Positions 32,731 to 38,334 of a DNA stretch of 38,334 nucleotides are shown here, in pieces. The stretch is from positions 1 through 38,334 of the forward strand of contig CACZGM010000021.1 in NCBI GenBank assembly GCA_902780695.1, in the 5' to 3' direction. Source of the DNA: an uncultured Ruminococcus sp. (GTDB taxonomy: Bacteria > Bacillota > Clostridia > Oscillospirales > Ruminococcaceae). The notes beneath the pieces were generated by a model. That model was not told the DNA's origin. It saw only the letters and a program-made list of their open reading frames with translations, and ran no database searches. The position numbers and the translations under genes are program-made. Numbering within the stretch: the first letter of the stretch is position 1; each line of letters begins with the position of its first letter.

Positions 32731-35700
32731 TTATTCCCGGTGCTTCTTCCAGGCGAGAAGCTCTTCAAGCTGTATCGGCTTTCCGTAGTAATATCCCTGG
32801 AAGGACTGCACGCGGAACTTGCGCAGTATGTCGCACATTCCCTCCGTTTCGATTCCCTCAACGCAGATCTTAGAACCGAATGTGCGGGCAAGGGCGGCGA
32901 AATTGCCGATAAGCTCGCGTTCCTTTTCGTCCTCTTCTATCCGCATTACAAAGCTGCGGTCTATCTTGATAGTATCAAACGGCAGCTCCTTTGCCACAGC
33001 AAGCGACGAGAAGCCTGTTCCGAAATCGTCAAGGGCGACCTTTATGCCCTTTCCGCGGAAATTCACTATCACGTTCTTGAGCAGATCCATATCCAGCAGC
33101 CGGCAGCGCTCGGTTATTTCAAGACACAGGCGCGAGGGCGGGAATGCCTCTTCCTCAAGTATATTCATCACGGTGTCAACGAAGTCGGGACGTTCAAGCT
33201 GTATGTAGGAGAGGTTTACGTTTATTACAAATCCGGGATAAAGCTCGATGAGCTTCTTCGCTGCGGATATCGCTGTCCGCAGTATCCACTGCCCGAGTTC
33301 GCAGAAAAGCGGATCCTTTTCGAGTATCGGAATGAACAGGTCGGGCGGCACCACGCCGTATTCCTCGTTTTTCCAGCGCAGCAGAGCCTCAGCGCCGACA
33401 AGCTCCTCCGTGTCCGCGTCAACTACCGGCTGATACAGCAGGTAGAAGCCGTCGTAATCACGAGCTATCGAAGCTCTTATCGCGTGCAGCTTCTCGATGC
33501 GTCTGCGGCCGCCGTCGTTGAGATCGTTGATGAATTCAACCAGCTCGCCCTGATTTCCTGTCTTTGACTCGCTGTAGGCGAAGTTCAGGCAGGCATAGAC
33601 CGTTCTCTCGTCAACGCTGAAATCGTCTATGGAGATAAGTCCCGAATTGAGTTCGATTATCACCTGTCTGTCATCTATATAAAAACCGGTGCGGCATAAG
33701 CTGCGCAGTTCCCTGTATGACTGCCGGATCTCGTCCGTTTCCATATTGGTGGTGACAATGGCGAATTTTGTACCGTCAAGTCTGAAAACGCTGCCGCGTA
33801 TCGAAACGTTGTCAAAGATATATCTTCCGAATTTCTGCAATACAATGTTGCCGAAGCTGTAGCCGTATATCTCGTTTATCTCCGAGAACTTCGATATTCC
33901 TATCATGCAGATCTTCAGACTTGTTCTTTTCGAGAGTGCCAGCCGTATCGTATCGAAGAACTCGTACTGGTTGCCAAGACCCGTGAGAGCATCGATATGT
34001 CCGATCGTGCTGTGATTTCTGATGATACCGACAAAATAATCCGGATCGCTCTCACCGGTTTTCAGCACAACGCCGCGGCAGGTGCAGACATCGTAAGCAC
34101 CGCTGCTTCTTCTCGCACGGTACTGTATATCATGCCCGAACGCCGCCCCGCTGAATACAGCGCCTATCGAAGCTCTGTATGAATTGCGGTCGTCCGGGTG
34201 GATATGCTCCTCCCAGATCGCGCCGGCTTCAAACATATATTCTCCCGGCAGCCCGAATAACTCCACAGCATTCTTTGACCAGCGGGAATAATCGTACCTC
34301 ATATCGCAGATGAAGACGTAGGTACCCTCTGCAACAAGGTCGAACGCTTCGAACAGCGAGTCGAGCTTTTTACGGCGTTCCGCGGGTATCTTTATTTCTC
34401 CGCAGTCGGATACTCTGCTGCCTGCCGCCTTGATCTCCTTCTTATTCTGATACATCGCAGAGTCGGCGCGGCTGAACACATCCGAGACCTTTTTGTCCGC
34501 TTCCTTGTCGAAAACCGACATTCCGCAGGCTATAACCGGAGCCTTCTTATTCTTTTTGATGTTGTCACGCACATGACGGCGCAGCTTTTCGAGCAGTATT
34601 TCTCTGTCATCGAAATCGGCTCCGCTTACAAATACGGCGAATTCGTCGCCGCCTATGCGGAACACGGGGCTGTGCGCGAACACCTCGCATATCATGCGGC
34701 TCGCTGTGCGGATATACTCGTCGCCCGCCTTATGGCCGAGCTCGTCGTTCACTGTTTTCAGATCATTGATGTCGCAGACTGCTATGGCAAAGCGCAGATC
34801 GTTCCTGCCCTCGTTGATGCTGAGCTGTACAGTATCCTCGTATTCCTGATACGCGTTCTTGTTCTTTGTCCCGGTGAGCTCGTCGCGGCGTGCCATTTCA
34901 TTCGCAAGACTCAGCTCTCTCAGATGCTCGCTTTCCTTTTTTACCTCATCGTCTGTATTCTCGACGCCTATGATGAAATGTCTGCCGTCGCTTGCCCAGA
35001 TAGCGGTAAAACGCGCATATCCTACGGTACCGTCTATCATGTGGCGGTAGTTCATTACGAGCTGTCTGTTGCCTTCAAGGTGCGTGATGAAATAGTCCTT
35101 ATCAAACACCGCCTTTATCCTATCCCTGTCTTCGGGGTGTATTATGATATCGGCATTCTTCTTCGCAGCGGAGAAAAAGTCGGTACCCTCTTCCTCGATC
35201 TCAATACTGCCGTAGATGTGGTTGGCGGTATAGCCGGAATAATTGCCGTTGTCGGCGTCTATGTAGTAAATAACGTCATAGCGCGTCGCAAGGCTTTCGA
35301 GGATAAGTCCGAAGATCTTGTTCTTTTTGCGTATCTCCTTAAGCTCGTTCTCGACGTTTATCTCACTTGTTATGTTTTCCGCGTAAACTATGATGTGCTT
35401 GCGGTCTTTCGCCCACATTCCGGAATGTCTGTAATACCGCGTTTCATCTCCGATAAGAAGCCGGAATTCTGCCGTGAACTTCTTTTTGTCACGCAGCTCG
35501 CCGATGAGCCCCGCCTTTGAGAATATGTCCTGCAGGTGATGCCTGTCATCGGGGTGAACAAGCGTATTTATCGTCCTCTCGGCATAATCGAAGAAGTTCT
35601 CGCCGAAACTGTCAACAGTGAGATGACCGTTTTCGGATTTGAATCTGCTGTATTTTCCGTCCGCGATATCTATGTAGAAAATATAATCGAAATGTTCCGC

Positions 35701-36168
35701 AAGACCCTCGGCTATGTGATTGTAGGTCTCAAGCTCTTTTTCTATATTGCTGACTCTTTTGCGGTAATTTATCAGCTTGTCCGTCCTCATAATGCCGATC
35801 ACGAAACAATCCTGCGCACCGGGGCAATCCATGATGCGAAGCGTGTAGTATAAAGGCTCGCCGGCGGTTATCAGCCGGCATTCTATGTCGGCATGACCCG
35901 TACCGGACTTTACTATGCGCATTATATTATCGCGCTGCATTATCTCGGTATATATGTAGCGGTCGGATTCATAAACACATTTGACCGCGTCGTTTGCAAG
36001 GTAATTGAAGAAGTCGCCCCCGTGCAGTATCTCACGGAAGACCTTATCGGAACTGTCCGGCGCGAACTGATGGAATTCGCCCGATATGCCGTTGACGAAG
36101 TAGATACGGACATAATCGCCCGCTATCGCCTGTGCCGCGGCTGTGAATACCTCGTTTTTATCGGACAT
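32731..36168 (-). CDS. Multi-PAS GGDEF/EAL cyclic-di-GMP signalling protein
   Basis: A 1145-residue protein with no clear membrane segment. Order: three PAS-like domains (about residues 10-130, 150-270 and 285-410, each with an HP(D/E)DR-type or similar segment), an intact GGDEF domain (RIGGDEFAVFV at about 504-514) without an RxxD inhibitory site before it, and a fourth PAS (about 610-715, HIHPDDR). A second, degenerate GGDEF (RLDGTKFAIV, about 796) and an EAL domain with full catalytic motifs (AEALLRW, VNLSYIQL, LEITERC, LDDFGTGFSSL, IKIDRSFV, EGIETEG, QGYYYGKP) complete it. Both synthesis and hydrolysis are possible. I choose ATG 36168, preceded by GGAGGTGATAAT. Confidence 0.92.
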   Translation of the reverse strand: MSDKNEVFTAAAQAIAGDYVRIYFVNGISGEFHQFAPDSSDKVFREILHGGDFFNYLANDAVKCVYESDRYIYTEIMQRDNIMRIVKSGTGHADIECRLITAGEPLYYTLRIMDCPGAQDCFVIGIMRTDKLINYRKRVSNIEKELETYNHIAEGLAEHFDYIFYIDIADGKYSRFKSENGHLTVDSFGENFFDYAERTINTLVHPDDRHHLQDIFSKAGLIGELRDKKKFTAEFRLLIGDETRYYRHSGMWAKDRKHIIVYAENITSEINVENELKEIRKKNKIFGLILESLATRYDVIYYIDADNGNYSGYTANHIYGSIEIEEEGTDFFSAAKKNADIIIHPEDRDRIKAVFDKDYFITHLEGNRQLVMNYRHMIDGTVGYARFTAIWASDGRHFIIGVENTDDEVKKESEHLRELSLANEMARRDELTGTKNKNAYQEYEDTVQLSINEGRNDLRFAIAVCDINDLKTVNDELGHKAGDEYIRTASRMICEVFAHSPVFRIGGDEFAVFVSGADFDDREILLEKLRRHVRDNIKKNKKAPVIACGMSVFDKEADKKVSDVFSRADSAMYQNKKEIKAAGSRVSDCGEIKIPAERRKKLDSLFEAFDLVAEGTYVFICDMRYDYSRWSKNAVELFGLPGEYMFEAGAIWEEHIHPDDRNSYRASIGAVFSGAAFGHDIQYRARRSSGAYDVCTCRGVVLKTGESDPDYFVGIIRNHSTIGHIDALTGLGNQYEFFDTIRLALSKRTSLKICMIGISKFSEINEIYGYSFGNIVLQKFGRYIFDNVSIRGSVFRLDGTKFAIVTTNMETDEIRQSYRELRSLCRTGFYIDDRQVIIELNSGLISIDDFSVDERTVYACLNFAYSESKTGNQGELVEFINDLNDGGRRRIEKLHAIRASIARDYDGFYLLYQPVVDADTEELVGAEALLRWKNEEYGVVPPDLFIPILEKDPLFCELGQWILRTAISAAKKLIELYPGFVINVNLSYIQLERPDFVDTVMNILEEEAFPPSRLCLEITERCRLLDMDLLKNVIVNFRGKGIKVALDDFGTGFSSLAVAKELPFDTIKIDRSFVMRIEEDEKERELIGNFAALARTFGSKICVEGIETEGMCDILRKFRVQSFQGYYYGKPIQLEELLAWKKHRE

Positions 36169-36225
36169 ATTATCACCTCCGGATAAATAAAACCCAAGCG
36201 TTGACGAAAGGCAGATATATATAGT

Positions 36226-36255
36226 ATTATAACATTTTTCACACCTGTTTGTCAA
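36226..36255 (-). promoter_or_regulatory. Promoter of the c-di-GMP gene pair
   Basis: On the minus strand TTGACA (36250-36255) and TATAAT (36226-36231) are 18 bp apart, giving a leader of about 50 nt. Confidence 0.78.
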
Positions 36256-36331
36256 TGTCTTTTGGGATATTTTAAACAAAATCGCGTTTCAAAAAGCGAG
36301 AAATGCCCCGGAACGGCTCTTTAAAAAGCAC

Positions 36332-36360
36332 TTGACACGGGAAAATTATTGTGATATACT
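36332..36360 (+). promoter_or_regulatory. Promoter of the GH5 gene
   Basis: TTGACA (36332-36337), 17 bp, TATACT (36355-36360). Start of transcription is expected near 36367, giving a leader of about 145 nt. Confidence 0.82.
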
Positions 36361-36372
36361 GTATTCGATTTC

Positions 36373-36478
36373 GTGCAAAGTCCTTGCACAAGAGAATGTA
36401 ATCGTTTAACGGGATGCCGCCGGACACCGGGACAAACGTGTTCCGGCACAAACGGGATATGTCCGGAAACGACATTCT
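36373..36478 (+). ncRNA. Structured 5' leader of the GH5 gene (candidate regulatory RNA)
   Basis: The leader opens with hairpin GTGCAA (36373-36378)/TTGCAC (36384-36389). A long closing stem pairs AGAATGT and CGTTT (36393-36399, 36403-36407) with AAACG and ACATTCT (36467-36478), leaving a 3-nt bulge. Inside, GCCGGA.CAC (36419-36427) pairs with GTG.TCCGGC (36438-36447). Alternatively CCGGACA (36420-36426) pairs with TGTCCGG (36460-36466), stacked on the closing stem. The two inner foldings exclude each other. It does not match the c-di-GMP-I riboswitch pattern as I know it. Confidence 0.5.
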
Positions 36479-36512
36479 TCAATATTCACAAATCATTATT
36501 CCGGGAGGTCTT

Positions 36513-38333
36513 ATGAAGAAGGTAATTTCAGCTACCGCCGCTCTGTTCGCGGCATCGGCGCTGCTCGTTTCCGGGTGCGGCACACAGCCCGCAGTCACTG
36601 GGAATACACAGAGCACGGCGCAGGAAACACAGGAAACACAAAACACACAGGTACAGGAAATGACGGAAAGCAACACACTCACCGCCCTTGAAGTTTCAAA
36701 GCTGATGGGCAACGGCATCAATCTCGGCAACACAATGGAGGCTTACGATCATCAGGGCTACCTCAACGGCAAGGATCCGACCTCATCGGAGGGCGCGTGG
36801 GGTATGCCTCACACCACCCGTGAGATGATAGACGGAATGAAAGCGGCAGGCTTCGATTCCCTGCGCATACCCGTGGCATGGACGAACGGAATGAATTTCG
36901 AGAGCGGCGACTACACCATTGACGCTCGTCTGCTCGACCGCGTCGAGGAAATAGTCGGCTACGCGCTGGACGCGGATATGTACGTTATCGTGAACGACCA
37001 CTGGGACGGAAGCTGGTGGGGAATGTTCGGCTCCGCAAGCGAGGAGACCCGCGCAAAGGCCATGGATATGTACATGGCTATGTGGACGCAGATAGCGGAG
37101 CGCTTCCGCGATCACTCCTACAAGCTGATATTTGAGTCGGCAAACGAGGAGCTCGGCGACAGACTCAATGACAAGGATATAGCGTCGGATTCCGGAACTC
37201 TGTCCGAGAACGAGTGCTATGAAATGACATACAGGATAAACAGCGAATTTGTGAAGCTCGTGCGCGAAAGCGGCGGCAAAAACGCAGACAGATTCCTGCT
37301 TATCGCCGGATACAACACAGATATCACCCGCACCTGCGACGAACGGTTCAGAATGCCCGACGATACCGCCGACGGCAAGCTGTTCCTTTCCGTGCATTAC
37401 TATACACCATGGGATTACTGCGGTATCAAGGCGCTCGACCACTGGGGCTCGCCCAAGCAGTACGATGAACAGAACCGCCTGCTGAAGATGCTCACGAAGT
37501 TCACCGATCAGGGCTACGGTATCATCATAGGTGAATACGCCGTGCTTATGAACGGAATGTCACCCAAGCCGGATACCGATATATTCTACACAAATTTCCT
37601 CAATAACTGCGACCTTTATAATTATGTGCCTATGCTGTGGGACTGCAATAACCTGTACCGCAGGAACGAGTGCAGGATAGCAAACGAGGAGCTCGCAAAG
37701 CTGTTCCTTGACCGCAGCCTTACGGCGCAGTCCTCTCTCACCGAGGAACAGATAGCCGACAACGCCAGGAAAGAAATGGAAGAGGCCCTCGAAGCTGCCG
37801 AGGAGAAAATGACCGACGAGGGCGACATACCCGCATCCGACGACACCGCAGTTGCGTGGATCATGTACCAGAGCGGCGACTACACTGCGGCTTACTGCGT
37901 AGGCGACCTTTACGACCCCACAAACAAGACCTACGGTATCAAGGCGCAGAACGCGCTCATAACCGGAGAAGGTACATATACGGTATCGCTTGACCTGAAG
38001 GACATCGGCAACCCGAAGGGAGTCGCTTTCGCCGCTCTCGGAATTTCTAACGGCGAAACGCTGTTCCCCGGCTACGCAATAACGATCGACAGCTTCAAGG
38101 TTAACGGTGAAGAAAAGGAGATCGGCAAGGGCTACACATCATCGGACGACGATAAATGCACCCGTATGAACCTCTATAACGGCTGGGTGCATAAGGTACC
38201 CGACAACGCGCGTACAGCCGACGGCTCGCTGGAAGATGTCTCCGCGCAGATATGGGAAGCCGGCAAGAACGAGAGGATCATGACTATCGAGATCACATTC
38301 ACTTTCTCGAAAGCTCCCGCTGTTGAAGAATAA
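36513..38333 (+). CDS. GH5-family cellulase-like lipoprotein with C-terminal beta domain
   Basis: A 606-residue lipoprotein (signal with lipobox VSGC) and a Thr/Gln/Glu linker. A GH5 TIM barrel (about residues 55-420) shows NGINLGNTMEAYD, FDSLRIPVAW, VIVNDHWDGSWWG, FESANEELG (acid/base Glu about 212), HYYTPWDY and IIIGEYAVL (nucleophile Glu about 341). These fit an endo-beta-glucanase or related hemicellulase; the exact substrate is not clear. After an acidic helical linker (about 418-445) comes a C-terminal domain of about 160 residues, probably a beta-sandwich carbohydrate-binding module, which I cannot assign. I choose ATG 36513, just after GGGAGG. The stop TAA is at the very end of the window. 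Confidence 0.88.
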   Translation: MKKVISATAALFAASALLVSGCGTQPAVTGNTQSTAQETQETQNTQVQEMTESNTLTALEVSKLMGNGINLGNTMEAYDHQGYLNGKDPTSSEGAWGMPHTTREMIDGMKAAGFDSLRIPVAWTNGMNFESGDYTIDARLLDRVEEIVGYALDADMYVIVNDHWDGSWWGMFGSASEETRAKAMDMYMAMWTQIAERFRDHSYKLIFESANEELGDRLNDKDIASDSGTLSENECYEMTYRINSEFVKLVRESGGKNADRFLLIAGYNTDITRTCDERFRMPDDTADGKLFLSVHYYTPWDYCGIKALDHWGSPKQYDEQNRLLKMLTKFTDQGYGIIIGEYAVLMNGMSPKPDTDIFYTNFLNNCDLYNYVPMLWDCNNLYRRNECRIANEELAKLFLDRSLTAQSSLTEEQIADNARKEMEEALEAAEEKMTDEGDIPASDDTAVAWIMYQSGDYTAAYCVGDLYDPTNKTYGIKAQNALITGEGTYTVSLDLKDIGNPKGVAFAALGISNGETLFPGYAITIDSFKVNGEEKEIGKGYTSSDDDKCTRMNLYNGWVHKVPDNARTADGSLEDVSAQIWEAGKNERIMTIEITFTFSKAPAVEE

Positions 38334-38334
38334 T

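Noticed and set aside
36361-36512. c-di-GMP riboswitch in the GH5 leader, suggested by the neighbouring c-di-GMP genes
   Set aside because: The conserved c-di-GMP-I core and its tetraloop receptor pattern are not present. The leader is structured but does not match.
1-38334. CRISPR array, integrase/transposase or prophage remains
   Set aside because: No regularly spaced repeats, no recombinase motifs and no phage structural genes were found in any frame.

Overview
The window looks like chromosomal DNA of a Gram-positive anaerobe of the Ruminococcus / Oscillospiraceae type. The signs are a Gram-positive PolC replicase, a perfect CIRCE operator on htpG, several lipoproteins with T/E-rich linkers, a secreted GH5 cellulase-like enzyme, an NHLP-type peptide exporter, strong TTGACA/TATAAT promoters and moderately high-GC coding DNA. 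Placement at genus level is inference. I saw no rRNA, tRNA, CRISPR array, transposase or phage gene.

Layout. 1-2.2 kb (+): the 3' end of cysK, a SpoU/TrmH RNA methyltransferase, and a lipoprotein whose solute-binding lobes appear in swapped order. 2.2-4.9 kb (-): htpG followed by deoC, under a promoter with CIRCE. 5.1-7.5 kb (+): a CPA2-type Na+/H+ antiporter, then a YhfC-family membrane protease behind a promoter full of inverted repeats. 7.5-20.8 kb (+): a histidine biosynthesis cluster in the order hisZ, G, D, C, B, H, A, F, E, I. It is interrupted by five non-histidine genes: a duplicated DUF1648-like membrane protein, a small unknown protein, two lipoproteins and a two-TM protein. It also contains two palindrome-rich intergenic blocks. 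HisG lacks about 24 residues in its middle, and HisI has an altered metal-binding motif. No histidinol-phosphate phosphatase is present in the window.

21-26.1 kb (-): an NHLP-type export operon (very short HlyD-like protein, C39-peptidase ABC transporter, second ABC transporter) with no recognisable precursor peptide or modification enzyme. Two inverted copies of a three-hairpin element flank it. One copy follows hisI; the other forms most of the 5' leader of the export operon, and both are read in the same sense relative to their transcripts. 26.2-30.7 kb (+): polC, for which a TTG start is best supported. 30.9-36.2 kb (-): two adjacent cyclic-di-GMP proteins, a large PAS/GGDEF/EAL protein and a GGDEF(degenerate)-EAL protein. 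36.3-38.3 kb (+): a GH5 lipoprotein preceded by a strong promoter and a leader of about 145 nt with alternative foldings.

How it fits together. The histidine genes form the backbone, and the passenger genes are tied to it by overlapping starts and stops (for example hisH/DUF1648/hisA). The less ordinary parts are the two-copy three-hairpin RNA element around the export operon, the structured cellulase leader beside the c-di-GMP genes, the permuted binding protein and the shortened HisG. All functions are read from sequence motifs only; no database search was possible.
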